64,000 bases of DNA from Liolophura sinensis. Taxonomy: Eukaryota > Mollusca > Polyplacophora > Chitonida > Chitonidae. The position numbers and the translations under genes are program-made. Numbering within the stretch: position 1 is the first letter of the stretch; the number at the start of each line of letters is the position of its first letter. Where the stretch lies: the NCBI RefSeq assembly GCF_032854445.1, contig NC_088295.1, positions 59,811,249 through 59,875,248 of the forward strand. The letters are read 5' to 3'. The notes under the pieces were generated by a model. The model was not told where the DNA came from. It did no database searches and worked only from the letters and a program-made list of their open reading frames with translations. Positions 35,143-47,962 of the stretch are shown here, piece by piece.

Positions 35143-38100
35143 ATGGTAGCAGTACATATTGTGAGGATGTCTAGGCTACGGGCCTGTGTAACCCTGGCTC
35201 ACGTACGTTACACCTCCACACAAGCTGACCCCGCTCCCAATCCAGGCACCCGGGGTCACATGTCCGCCTGGCAGATTCATCATTATGGGGGGAACGAGGA
35301 GCTGACCCTATCCTCAACGGTGAGGATGCCCACGCTACGGAGCCCTGAGGATATCCTCATCGAGGTCAATGCTGCCAGTGTCAACCCTATTGATGTCAGA
35401 ATGAGAGGTATATGGGAGTTTTTAGCTTCAAAGCTCTGTAAGGTTTTACTGTTTGAGACGTTTTAGCGAGGACTAGCAGGTTGTTGTCATTCGACTGTAT
35501 TGGTTAACATGCTGCATGGTTTCACAACCATATACCGTAATTTATTTATTAACTTATTTCATTGCTGTTTTACACCATTTGATTTACACCACAACAACCA
35601 GCTTTATGGTGAGAGGAAACTGGGCAGAGCCCAGAGAAAGCTGATGACCATCTGCAGGTTGCTGGTAGGCTTTCCTACGTACATCTACAATTTGGGTGTA
35701 AGTGAGCTTCAGCTGGACTTAAACTCATGTCAACTGCTTCGGTGAAAGTCCCTGGAGTCAGCGTGTTGTATTAGCACTCTCGCCCCTAAGCCACCATATT
35801 TACCACAATGCTGAAAGTAGTCAGCTAGGTGTCAGGGTAACTTGTATATCATGTACAGTGTATGCTTGTACATCATTAAATTTAATACCAAAATTTTAAA
35901 TGATTTAGGGTATATTATTATTTAAGGGGATAAAATGAATCTCAGATAGTGCAGAGAATAGAAGGGCTGTTATGCAGTATTTAGTAGTATGTTAATGAAT
36001 GTACATTGAAGAACAAAATGATTATTATTTTTTTTCTCTTTTGTTTTTCGACAAAGTGAATTTATAACTTTGTACGGGTACATGTAAATTTTAAACTGGT
36101 TGTTAAAGGAATGGTATAATGATTTATTTATAACAGTACCTGATGGGATGATAGAATATTGTCTCGACTCCTCCAATGTTGATTTCCTGGTTTGGCCACC
36201 TGTATATTATTTGGTTGATTTGTTTTATTGATATTTAAGAATATTCCACCTTTAAACCAGTTAATTTTTAAATGATCCAGATCTAGTCCCCTCCTTCTTC
36301 AATTCTTATTTTATTAAACAATCATCATTTCATTAATACCGCACGCAATCTTTGTCAGTCAACTTACAGAGGCCTTTTCATAAAACCAATCTGAATTTCT
36401 ACACTTGTAAGATAAAAAGGTCCCCTAGAATGGAATAATTTGCCCTCTGACTTAAAGTACTGTAATTCTGTTTCTCTTTATATATGTTAATGTGAATTCA
36501 CCTTATAAATATTGCAATGCTTAGCTCCAGTATCTTAATTACTACTACCTTTATCCTCAGTTAAACGATGCATATTTTTCATAACATATACATATTAATA
36601 CGCATGCAATTTTTGAGTCTTACGTAGATGTTGTTTCATGATTTCAGATTATTCTGTGTACAATTTTCACTAGTCTGATATTTATCAAATACCCATATAT
36701 TACCCTCAGCTCATATTTTGATAATCTGTACCGCCTTACATCAACTCCTAAACGGGATAAAACAAGCCCTCCAGGCTTTCTGTTCCTGCAAGGGAGCGGC
36801 ATTTACCTAGAATATATACACTTTATGTACCAATGTTTTTCTTCATTCCTGTATGCATCCGATGCAGTGTGTTTTGTTGTACCCTGCTGCATTTTTTATG
36901 AAATAAATAAATAGATAAATAATGCTCAGGTTTATGGATGGAAGAAACCAGAGAGCCTGGAGAAAACCACATCCCTTTGTTATGTACCTGACAGACTTTC
37001 TGACTTGTAGGCCTTCAAGTGTTCAGCAAAACAAAATTATGTAACTCCAGACATGCGCATGATGATTCACAGATGTATAAGGCATTAGTTAAAAAGCAAA
37101 ATGATATGTGTCTTTAATTTTCACTCAATCACAGGTGGGTATGGCCGAGTGGTGTTTGGAGTGATGAGAAAGGGCCTGAGTTCACTCCCTTTTCTTCAAC
37201 CAGATGTCCCATCGGAGTTTCCTCTCACGCTTGGAAGAGATTTTTCAGGTGTTGTTGTGGAAACAGGCAAGAAAGTCCGCAAGTTTAGAATAGGAGATGA
37301 GGTATTTACAGAAAATTCCTGTTCCACCACTGTAGTCTGTTAAATAGGCAACTTGAAAGTTTCAATTCTGAACAATTATACGTGTACACTAGTATTTCCT
37401 GTTAGAGTTGAAGTCTGTTTTCACAAGTAGTGTCATATCTAGCATTTTCTTGTCAGACAAGTTTAATACCCCGTAATGAGTTCATTATTTTAAATTATTT
37501 GCCAGATTATTTCTATCCCTGGTTCATTGCTGTAAGCAGTGATACATGTAGATCTAAATGTAAATGGTCTAGCATTTTGTTGTCAGACCAAGTTTAATAC
37601 CCCGTAATGAATTCATTATTTTAGATTATTTGCCAGATTATTTCTATCCCTGGTTCATTGCTGTAAACAGTGATACATGTAGATCTAAATGTAAATGATC
37701 TAGCATTTTGTTGTCAGACCAAGTTTAATACCCCATAATGAATTCATTATTTTAGATTATTTGCCAGATTATTTCTATCCCTGGTTCATTGCTGTAAACA
37801 GTGATACATGTAGATCTAAATGTAAATGATCAGGACATTTATCAACTTTCTTATCTAGGCTAGAAAGATAGAAATTTGCCTAAAATTTACACTTTTGTTA
37901 ACTTTTATCAATATGTGAAGGATGTGTCTGTGATAAAATGTATGCTGATATGGTTAATTGATATTCTGATCTTACCAGTATGTAAAAAAAATTGTCTGTA
38001 ATAAAATTTGTGATGATATAATTGTTAATATTGTTGCTCACCTAGGTCTGGGGAGCATTCAGTATCAACAGACAAGGTTCTCATGCACAGTTTACAGTGG

Positions 38101-41100
38101 CTTCTGAAAAAGAGGTAGGCCATTTGTGAAAACAGAGTCATTTTTTCATATTTTTCTTGTTCTTTTTGTTGTTGTTTTTTTGGTTTTATTTTATTTTTTT
38201 TGCCATTTTGCTACCTCAAAGGAAAGACATGACATGTATCATATTCAAGCAGTTCTATAAAAACATATGTACTCTAATTGACTATGAATTTCGTCCATGA
38301 CTAACTTGCCCATTTGTCCTGATTCTGAGAGCAGTGTTGATGTTAGAAAGGTGTTTTGAGGTTTGCTTGGAACATGGGATGATATTCTACTAGAAAATTG
38401 TAGGTTTCAACACCAAAAATAATATTTTGGAACAATTCTTTGCCTCTAAAAATGCACTTTCGTGGGCGAAATTTTAGGTCATTTAGGGTATATTTATAAA
38501 AGTAAATAGGGGCTTCCGTGGCTCAGTTGGTTAGCGCGCTAGCGCAGGGTAATGACCCAGGAGTATCTCACCAATGCGGTCGCTGTGAGTTCCAGTCCAG
38601 CTCATGCTGGCTTCCTCTCCAGCTGTATGTGGGAAGGTCTACCAGCAACCTGCGGATGGTCGTGGGTTTCCCCCAGGCTCTGCTCGGTTTCCTCCCACCA
38701 TAATGCTGGCCGCCGTCGTATAAGTAAAATATTCTTGAGTACAGCGTAAAACACCAATCAAAAAAAAAAAAAAAAGTAAATAAATGAAAAACTATTAAAA
38801 TACGCTGTTTCCAAGAATTGTTCTAAATATATCATGTTGTTTTTCCCCATTTAGATAGCTAAGAAACCAGCTAAGCTGACACATGTGGAGGTGGGGTCCA
38901 TGCCTTATGTTGCCATGACGACATGGGCAGCCCTCTGTTCTGTTGGAGAAATGAAGGAGAGTAACACTCTGGGTCAAAGGTCAGATTCTTATGTCAGCTG
39001 ATTTTGTTTGATATTGGATGAAGTGCAGTGGTTTTATCCACCTGATGACAGACTTGGGGGACTCCAAGGGGGAGGCCGAGGAGGTTAGCACGCCGGCACG
39101 GTACAGAGACCTAACATGACCTATGTGATTGCTTTGAGTTCAAGTCCAACTCTTACTGGCATCCTCTCCGGTCAGCCAGCACCATGCGGATGATCGTGCG
39201 TTTTCCCCGGGCTCTGCTTGGTTTCCTTCCACCACAATGCTGGTCGCCGTCGTATAAGTGAAATATTTTTCAGTACGGCGTACAACACCAGTGAAATAAA
39301 TAAATGATGACAGATTCTCATATACCGTATCTTCTCAATGATTACAGACACCCAGTAATTGAGACACACTGAAAGTAAGCGGGAAGATCACAGAAGTCTC
39401 CCGTGAAGTGCTCACAGCAGGTGATATCCGTAATTGGAAGTAGTTTTCAGTTGGGTGTAAAACCAATAGACGGTGGTTTATTCTTGACACTCCGATTTCC
39501 TCCACCCATAAACCTGTCCCAGGCCTCCGTGACCCAGGTGGTTAGCGCACTAGCACAGCGTAATGACCCAGGAGCCTCTCCCCAATGTGATCGCTGTGAG
39601 TTCAAATCCAGCTCATGCTGGCTTCCTCTCCGGCCGTACGTGGGAAGGTCTGCAAGCAACCTGCGGATGGTCGTGGGTTTCCCCCGGTTTCCTCCCACCA
39701 TAATGCTGGCTGCCATCATATAAGTGAAATATTCTTGAGTACGGCGTTAAACACCAATCAGATAAATAAAACCTAAACCTGTCCACTCTCATGTTCTCAT
39801 AGTGAGTGAAAAATTCCTGACCTTGATACCAATCAGTCAATCAGTCATAAAACACCAATGAAATCAATACATGTACTGGTTTTACGTCTTCAGGCCTCTT
39901 TATTATATTCTCTTTACATGCCACAAGCCTATGCATAATGGCTTTTTTTCACCCCAGAATAATCGTGCTAATCTCTTGTGTAATGATGTTACAGGGGTAA
40001 TAATAAAGTTTTGGTAAGTGGGTTTCCCCTGGGCTCTGCCTGGTTTCCTCCCACCATAATGCTGGCCGCCGTAGTATAAGTGAAATATTCTTGTGTACGG
40101 CGTAAAACACCAGTCAAATAAATAAATAAATAAAGTTTTGTAATAACAAAGTCTGTTTTTTCCTCTGATCCAGGGTTCTAATAGTTGCTGGGTCTGGGGG
40201 CATTGGGAACTTTGCTATTCAGGTAAATATTTTAGACATTGTTAAAATGTTGAAAAAAGTCTAGAATTAAAATACAGTCAAAACTGTATTAAAAGTCAGT
40301 TAGACTTGGTCTTCATATCAGCCAGACAAAACTGCTTAACTAACAGACAATTAATCCAGAGTTTAGTGAATAAATATAGAGATTTGTTTGAATGAAAAAT
40401 GTCAGCCATTTTGAAAATTGGTTTCCATTTTTAATACTGAAGTGACTAATTCAATTTCCTGAACAAGGAGCCCTTAAGGAACATTCATGCCAAATTTGAT
40501 GGTTCATTTCCAAGTGGACAATGTGAGACTTGAAGATGAGCAAAGCATAAGATCCTAATCTCTCTAGAACATGTCGTTTTCTCATGAAGTGGCATATTTT
40601 TATGTAATGTGAGGTGACGCTCGTGTAAATCAGGACTTCCTGCCATTGTTACGTTAAGAATGCATCGTAGCGTAATGTCTACACCGTTACACTGTATCCA
40701 TTTCTATTGTAATATGGTACTGTCTTTATGTTACATCTGGATGTGGGTTTCACCTGGGCTCTATCGGTTTCCTTCCCACCATAATGCTGGCCACCATTGT
40801 ATTAGTGAAATATTCTTGAGTACGTCGTAAAACGCCAATCAAATAAATAAACAAATATATCAGCCCAGCATGATGGATAGTGAAAGGAACATTTGACATC
40901 ATGAACATGACGTCAAGATCCTGCTGCCAGATGTCCCAAATAAGTTGTGCCTGTCTGTGACAGACAAAATAGACCGTATATGTGTATGTGCCTGTATAAT
41001 ATATAATTAAAGGCTTACAGCATAAAGAGTAAGACCAGAGCAGACGGTCTGAGCTGAAAATGACTTTGTGTTTTATCAGTTGATGAAGGCTTGGGGAGCA

Positions 41101-44100
41101 GAAGTGACAACCACCTGTAGTACAGACGCTGTGCATCTGTGTCAGGGGTTAGGGGCCGATAACGTCATTGATTACACAACAAGTAATGTGGCAGAGGAGC
41201 TGAAGAGGATATCCGGGTAGGTGATCTGTGATGTAGGAATGGAGAGCATCAAGGAACCACCACACAAGAGTCAACAATCAACAATGACCACTAAGTTGGA
41301 TACAGCAAACCAAATGGTGGCTCCTAGTGTGCGCATGACATATCATTAGGATAGGGTACATACAGGAACAACCACTCAGTAGGATACATATGGAAACAAC
41401 GACTCAGTAGGACACCTATGGAAACAATGACTCAGTAGGACACCTATGGGAAAAACCACTCAGTAGGCTACATATGGGAACAACCACTCAGTAGGATAGG
41501 CTACATATGGGAACAACCACTCAGTAGGATACCTATGGAAACAATGACTCAGTAGGACACCTATGGGGAAAACCACTCAGTAGGCTACATATGGGAACAA
41601 CCACTCGGTAGGATAGGCTACATATGGGAACAACCACACAGTAGGATACATATGGGAACAACCACTCAGTAGGGTACATACAGGAACAACCACTCAGTAG
41701 GCTACATATGGGAACAACCACTCAGTAGGCTACATATGGGAACAACCACTCAGTAGGATAGGCTACATATGGGAAAAGCCACACAGTAGGCTACATAGAG
41801 GAACAACCACTCAGTAGGCTACCTATGGGAACAACCACTCAGTAGGGTACATACAGGAACAACCACTCAGTAGGATAGTCTACATATGGAAACAACTAGT
41901 CAGTAGGATACATGTGGGAAAAACCACACAGTAGGCTACATAGAGGAACAACCACTCCGTAGGCTACCTATGGGAACAACCACTCCATAGGCTACATATG
42001 GGAGGAACCACTCAGTAGGCTACATATGGGAGGAACCACTCAGTAGGACACCTATGGGAACAACCACTCAGTAGGACACCTATGGGAACAACCACTCAGT
42101 AGGACACCTATGGGAACAACCACTCAGTAGGATAGGGTACATACATGAACAACCACTCAGTAGGATACATATGGAAACAACTACTCAGTAGGATACATGT
42201 GGGAAAAACCACACAGTAGGCTACATATGGGAGCAACCACTCAGTAGGCTACCTATGGGAACAACCACTCAGTAGGATACATGTGGGAACAACCACTCCG
42301 TAGGCTACATATAGGAGCAACCACTCAGTAGGACACCTATGGGAACAACCACTCAGTAGGACACCTATTGGAACAACCACTCAGTAGGACACCTATGGGA
42401 AAAACCAATCAGTAGGCTACATATGGGAACAACCACTCAGTAGGATAGGCTACATATGGGAACAACTACTCAGTAAGATACATGTTGGAACAACCGCTCA
42501 GTAGGCTACATATGTGAGCAACCACTCATAAGGCTATATATGGGAACAACCACTCAGTAAGATATTATGGGAACAACCACCCAGTAGGCTGCATACAAGA
42601 ACAACCATTCAGTGAGATCGATATTGGAACAAAACCTCAGTAAGATCCATACGCGAAAAGACAGTCAGTAGGATACAGATTGAAACTCCTGCTCAGTAGG
42701 AAGCAAATTAACCAAACAACCAGTCAGTAACCGACTTCCAGTCGGCTACAAATGAGAACCACCAGAACAACCAGTATGTAGGATACTACTGAAAAACATC
42801 TGTCAGCACTGTTGTGCAAAATTTTGCTTCGTCACATAAATCACACAGAAGTTAGAGTAAATGCATCTATACTGTATTCATAAAAAGAATGGACTGTGTA
42901 TTATATAATTTTTACACATGTGTTTTAATACAAATCAGCCGCTTTTTTCTGTTTCATCAGATTTGACATGATTCTGGATACCATAGGGGCGAAAAATCAT
43001 GGTGTTTCTGTAGACCTGTTGAAGAGCTGGAAAAATTCAAAATATGTCACAGTTGTCCCCCCTTTAATGAAGAATGCTGACGAGTATGGGTTGTTGTTGG
43101 GAACAGCTAAAAGTATGGGAACATTGGGATTCAATGTAATGGAGGTATGCTCATGAGTTAATGTTAAATCTTAATTTTTGACAAAAGCTTTAGAAATGAC
43201 ACAGGTTGTCATTTTAAATGTGTCGAAGTTAGCCCTTGCAGTGCCCAATCAAACCTCCAGCAGCAGTGCTATGGTAAGCTGGTGAATATGGGATTGATGT
43301 TTAAATCAGCTAATTTAAAAGCTATGGGAACAATGCCATATAAAGGGGTGCTGATTTCGTACTGTGAAATATATTGTCAGTCTGTTTATATTGCAGACAT
43401 TTGACCAATATTTTCTCTAAACTATTAAGAGGCAGATCTCAGAGAGGTAAATAGGCCTACATGTAAAATATTATAAGTTATAAAATTATTACTTTTCATG
43501 CTAAAACTTACATTTCATGGGAAGAACTGTCAGCAACCTACAGATGGTAGTGGGTTTTCCCCCGGGCTCTGCCCAGTTTCCTCCCACCATAATGCTGGCT
43601 GTGGTCGTATAAGTGAAATATTCTTGAGTATGGCGTAAAACACCATCAAGTAAGGAAAAAAACTTATATCAGTAAGGATATCATTACACTTCCAAACAAA
43701 CCTCAAAACATCTTTTACAGACTAGAACTATGAGAATGAGAAAAAAATAAGCAACTTAGTCAAGGACAAAATTTGAGCTCACTTGTAATATTATTGTGGC
43801 AGGACTGGAATTTTAGGTATGAGATTGCAGCATCATGGTGATGCCCCTTTGTACTGTGACGTTGTTTTACATGGGCGGGTATGTAAAATACATGTACTTA
43901 AAAATTATAACAAAAACATGAAATCATTTAATTGAATTACCTAAGACGTCCACTAAGCTAAATAATTTAAGAAATAGAAGTCATTGGTTATGGATAATTT
44001 TAATTATTGTACATGTCTGCCCATGTGAAAGTACACTGATTATCGCTTGTGTGCCGTAAAGTGACAGTCGTAGCAGCAGAAATGGATGTCAAAAAAATGG

Positions 44101-44893
44101 CGTTTAATCTTGAAAACTCCCGAATTCCATAGTACCTTTGGGTTTCTTGGCTTGAGACTCAGAAGTTATTGGCTTAGTATATGTATTCTGCAACATGCTG
44201 GCAATTTTACGTCTTATTCAGGGTGATCTAATTTGATATCTCAGGGATTTCGAGGCGGCAGAAGTTACAGATGGGCATTGTTTGTACCCAATGGACGTGC
44301 TCTTGGGCAGGTGACAGAGATGGTGGAAAATGGCCAGGTAAATTAATTGAATTTAGTGAAACAAATTTCTTAGTGAATTGGTATCAGAATTTGTCACTGA
44401 TATTTTAGATATCTTTTATGTGATGTCCAAAAGCAAAGCTGAAAATTTGAAGAAACAAGAAAAAAAACCCCAATAAATTGGCAAATTAGAGTCAGAATTT
44501 TCCAGAACATGGTTCAGATGTATTCATCACTGACGGAATTGTCGAAGTCATATTATTGGATAGTGTTGTTTTCTCTCACATTTGCGATTGAAAAAGCATA
44601 ATAATAAAAATAGCGATAACTTACCACCTTGACAGCAAACAACGTCAGCTTAGGTGGAAAGAAAAACTGAGCATCTTCAAGGTTTGAGTACTCCTCCTGT
44701 TGAGATTTTTTACAAATACAATCATGATGTGCTAAAATTTCTTGATAACTGAATAAATTATCTGTTTTGTTGTCAGATTCATCCTGCCATAGACAAGGTG
44801 TTCCCATTCAGTGAGGTGCCTCAGGCCTTTGCTAAAGTGGAGCAGGGACATGCGCGTGGAAAAACTGTGATAGATGTCACCAAAATGGAGTGA
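35143..44893 (+). CDS. RTN4IP1: Mitochondrial NAD(P)H oxidoreductase RTN4IP1 (OPA10 homologue)
   Basis: Medium-chain dehydrogenase/reductase of mitochondria; the human protein is linked to coenzyme Q synthesis, respiration and optic atrophy. Nine exons: 35143-35407, 37135-37301, 38046-38114, 38855-38979, 40174-40222, 41080-41216, 42961-43144, 44245-44337, 44777-44893. All are GT-AG with consistent phase; 401 residues (human 396, from memory). The N-terminus is Arg-rich without acids ([18 protein letters not shown] from an in-frame Met at 35167), fitting a presequence; either Met could start. Family matches include [29 protein letters not shown], the nucleotide-binding [49 protein letters not shown] and the C-terminal [13 protein letters not shown]. 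An AATAAA at 45627-45632 is a candidate poly(A) signal. Confidence 0.96.
35538..35795 (-). mobile_element. SINE, diverged
   Basis: Minus-orientation copy in RTN4IP1 intron 1 (agctttatggtgagaggaaa, then gaccatctgcaggttgctgg). With the plus copy at 34838-35079 it forms an inverted pair around exon 1. Confidence 0.75.
37438..37831. repeat. 131-bp tandem repeat, 3 copies
   Basis: The word tctagcatttt(c/g)ttgtcaga recurs at 37438, 37568 and 37699, and each unit ends in agatctaaatgtaaatg. Identity is high between copies 2 and 3. It lies in RTN4IP1 intron 2. Confidence 0.95.
38509..38771 (+). mobile_element. SINE, full length, with 11-bp target-site duplication
   Basis: The best-preserved copy: ggggcttccgtggctcagtt starts the head, and box A, box B, body and an A-rich tail follow. 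The direct repeat aaaagtaaata flanks it at 38498-38508 and 38772-38782. It lies in RTN4IP1 intron 3. Confidence 0.95.
39068..39305 (+). mobile_element. SINE, diverged head
   Basis: Complete but diverged copy (ggaggccgaggaggttagca to ccagtgaaataaataaatg). A deletion removes part of the body after cctctccggtcagccagca. It lies in RTN4IP1 intron 4. Confidence 0.83.
39520..39774 (+). mobile_element. SINE, full length, with 10-bp target-site duplication
   Basis: Starts caggcctccgtgacccaggt and ends in AAATAAAACCT. The direct repeat aaacctgtcc lies at 39510-39519 and 39775-39784. It lies in RTN4IP1 intron 4. Confidence 0.93.
40018..40132 (+). mobile_element. SINE, 5'-truncated
   Basis: Only the 3' body and tail are present (gtgggtttcccctgggctct to aaataaataaataaa). 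It lies in RTN4IP1 intron 4, about 40 bp from exon 5. Confidence 0.85.
40741..40858 (+). mobile_element. SINE, 5'-truncated
   Basis: The 3' body and tail are present (atgtgggtttcacctgggct to caatcaaataaataaacaaa). It lies in RTN4IP1 intron 5. Confidence 0.83.
41346..42700. repeat. 28-bp minisatellite, roughly 45-50 copies
   Basis: The unit is ggaacaaccactcagtaggc + tacatatg, with subtypes ending gacacctatg or inserting an extra ggata. It degenerates after about 42600. It fills most of RTN4IP1 intron 6, so length polymorphism would not touch coding sequence. Confidence 0.95.
43521..43655 (+). mobile_element. SINE, 5'-truncated
   Basis: Body and tail are present (gaactgtcagcaacctacag to gtaaaacaccatcaagtaag). 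It lies in RTN4IP1 intron 7. Confidence 0.83.
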
Positions 44894-45765
44894 AAAGTAC
44901 ACTGCACCCAGTTCTCATGTTGGAGAGATTACGGTTCAAATTTGGATATCATCCAGTTATTGCAGACAGATGACTTGCAGCTGAAGTTTGATCTCATATG
45001 ACCTTTTAGAAGACATTGAATTCTGAGCCAAAGATGAAATGTAACTGTTTGTCACTAATTTAAAGAAATTGTGTAGAACAAGTTCGGAAGAGGTTCCAAC
45101 AATGCTCAGAAAATTTTTTTTTTTATTTTAACAGCAAGATATATTCATACGTTAGGTTTGAATATGTAGACGAACAGATGGTACACAGATCATAGTGATA
45201 TTGACAGTTTTGATGTCTAACTCCTCGTGATTAAAAACAACCAACTCTTCTGGAATTATGAGTTGGTCTAGTACTGTGAGAAATTTGCATCTCTTGTATC
45301 TCTCTCCCCTAAAGAGAAAAATGAGTAACACGATATGTAAAGGAACATTTTATAAATTTGGAAAACGAAAAATATCTGAGGATTGCAATACTTCAAGATT
45401 TGATGCAAACATTCTGGCATCTGCAAGTCTTCTTACTAGTTCTGCCACATTGTATATTTACGCAATTTCTTTTAGAGCTATTTGTTGAGAAATATCTAAC
45501 TTAACATTTGGAATTCAGAAAATGTTATCAGAACCAAACTTCATATGTGCATGAATTTCACTCAGATTATTTCAGCTATATTTTATTCTACAGTCGAGCA
45601 AAGAGAGTTTTTTTTCTAAAAAGGTAAATAAAAATTATTGTGAATACTTTTGTATATTTATGTTATGTTATTTATGTTTGTTCATGATACTGTCTTTATA
45701 AGTTTCTGTTTGCCATTAACCTGTACTTTCCTGTCATTTTTTCTAAGAATCCAAATGTCACAATT
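44894..45765 (+). other. Probable RTN4IP1 3' UTR and flank
   Basis: No gene seen. An AATAAA at 45627-45632 lies about 735 bases past the stop. The plus frame at 45258-45488 has no family features and is probably spurious. Confidence 0.45.
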
Positions 45766-46400
45766 CTACCTCTGAGTGGTTCTGTCACTGAATGGATCTC
45801 ATATCACAGTTTTGTCACTGGGTGGGCCACATGTCAGTCCCATCACTCGGTGGGCCATATATCATAGTTTTGCCACTGCATGGGCCACATATCACAGTTG
45901 TACCACTGGGTGAGCCGCATATCACAGTTCTGTCACTAGTTGGGCCACATCACAGTCCTGCCACTGGGTAAGTCCCAGATCACAGTTTTGCCACTGGATA
46001 GGCCACATATCACAGTTATGTCACTGGGTGGGTTTCCTGTCAAAGACCTACACTGGGTGGGCCACATGACAGCTGTGTCACTGGATGGGCCACATATCAC
46101 AGTTATGTCACTGGGTGGGTTTCCTGTCAAAGTCCTACACTGGGTGGGCCACATGACAGCTGTGTCACTGGATGGGCCACATATCACAGTTATGTCACTG
46201 GGTGGGTTTCCTGTCAAAATCCTACTCTGGGTGGGCCACATGACAGCTGTGTCACTGGATGGGCTGTATATCACAGTTCTATCACTGGGTTGGTCACATA
46301 TCACAGTTCTGCCAATGGGTGTACCACATTACAGCTTTGTCACTGAGTGGGTCACATATCATAGTTCTGTCACTGGGTGGGCTGGCCTGACTTGGTTAGT
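45766..46400. repeat. ~30-bp minisatellite with 87-bp higher-order unit
   Basis: The basic word is gtcactgggtgggccacata + tcacagtt. From about 46018 to 46270 it becomes an 87-bp three-part unit repeated three times (tcactgggtgggtttcctgt at 46021, 46108 and 46195). As 87 is a multiple of three, overlapping frames of 122 and 166 codons appear on both strands; these are artefacts. Confidence 0.93.
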
Positions 46401-47907
46401 TAATCAAGGACAGTTAGTATTGATATCTCATAACTTCTGAGATTTAGGACAAAAAAAATCAATGCACTCATAGCTTATAGTACATGTAGCTGTTACAGTG
46501 ATGTGAAAACTATGCATCAAATAATAACAGCTCACCACTTTTCTTCAACCTACAAACCCTCGACGTAATTGTTAAACTAAAATAGCCTTGTATGTAGTAA
46601 GAAACATCAATCACTAAAAAAAGTATTTTCAGAAATTTTTCATAAATACAATGTTGGTCAGTGTTATGAGTCGAGGAAACTGAAATTAACCATCAACCTC
46701 CTGGAAGTAACACACAAATTTTCCCACATCAAACATAGATTTTACCAGCAGAGCCAGGTAATAGTGTAAACCTCACCAATTTGAATTTTTGTTTCACAAC
46801 AGAATGAATCTTTTTTTTTTTTTTTATCATCAGAGGGTATAAAAATTAAAATGAAAAATCTTCTGTAATTTGTGGGAAGTGAACTCTCTCAGCAATTCTT
46901 CTTATTAAAAACTTTTGAAAACAGGCAAGTCCTGGAACAAGATTGCACAAAATAAAAGGTTTGATGTTCAATTTTATTTTCATTCCATTTTTGATTTTTC
47001 ACTCTTGACTTGCCAGTGAAATACAAAATAAAAGTGGTGTCACCTGATTCCAATGATTAATAGTAAAGAGATCACCTGAACAGCCCTACATAGTCTACCA
47101 AGGGTCTGAACATAGTGGAGCTGGGTCAACTGAAAGATTCCCCCCCGACTGACCCAAGACCTTGTGTGTTCTTAAAGGAGAAGAAAACATAAAAACGATG
47201 TCAAAATCAGATGAAAGATCGTCAAAAGTTAGTTGCAAATATGATCTTCGATATTTTTTTTGGATTTTTTTTCCCAAGAGAAACGGGTATTTATATAAAT
47301 ACTTTTTATAAATAAAATATATAAATATTTTTGTATAGCGGGTATTTGGGACCAACTTTTGGTGTTTATTGTTGCATTGAAATGTTCTAAATAAGAATGT
47401 GATGCTTGTCTAATAAATTTATTTGAATGTAAATTTGCTGTTTATATCGAAACATATGCATTTAACCGAAATTATGATAATATTTATGAACATATTAAAT
47501 ATATAAATATGATCCAAATTGAGGTCTAATATATTTGTTAGCTGAAAAGAACAAATTCTACTGCAAAAATATTTATTAAACCTGTGTTACATCCTCATGT
47601 ATGACATTAATAAACAAAGACTATAAATACCAAAAGGTGGTCCCAAATACAAATACACACCATACAAAAATTATTTTCAGGTGTCTTTTTCTCCTTAAAG
47701 AAAAATCAGAAAAAATATTGAAGACCACATTTTGGAACAACTTTTTGCACTCTTTCATCTGAACTTTGTCATTTTTATGTTTTCTCCACCTTTAAACGTT
47801 AAAAGCATCTTTACCACTTGGCCACAAGAGTCTCCTTTTCGGTAAAAGCCTTGGCAGTTGGCTTGTGGGAAAATCAGACTGGCATCCTTTCGTACATGTC
47901 ATGTATT

Positions 47908-47962
47908 ACATGTATTTATTTGATTGGAGTTTCACACCGTACTTCAGAATATAGCATTCAGT
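47908..47962 (-). mobile_element. SINE tail fragment
   Basis: A short match: tgtatttatttgattggagt, ttcacaccgtacttcagaat. Confidence 0.6.

Noticed and set aside
36900-37012. Possible degenerate SINE body before RTN4IP1 exon 2
   Set aside because: Only scattered words (gaaaccagagagcctggaga) match; boundaries and tail are not recognisable.
39403-39723. Plus and minus ORFs of about 100 codons over RTN4IP1 intron 4
   Set aside because: They are SINE translations; the same peptides (for example [20 protein letters not shown]) recur at other SINE copies.
45936-46440. 166-codon plus ORF and 122-codon minus ORF
   Set aside because: Both are simple translations of the 30/87-bp minisatellite downstream of RTN4IP1.
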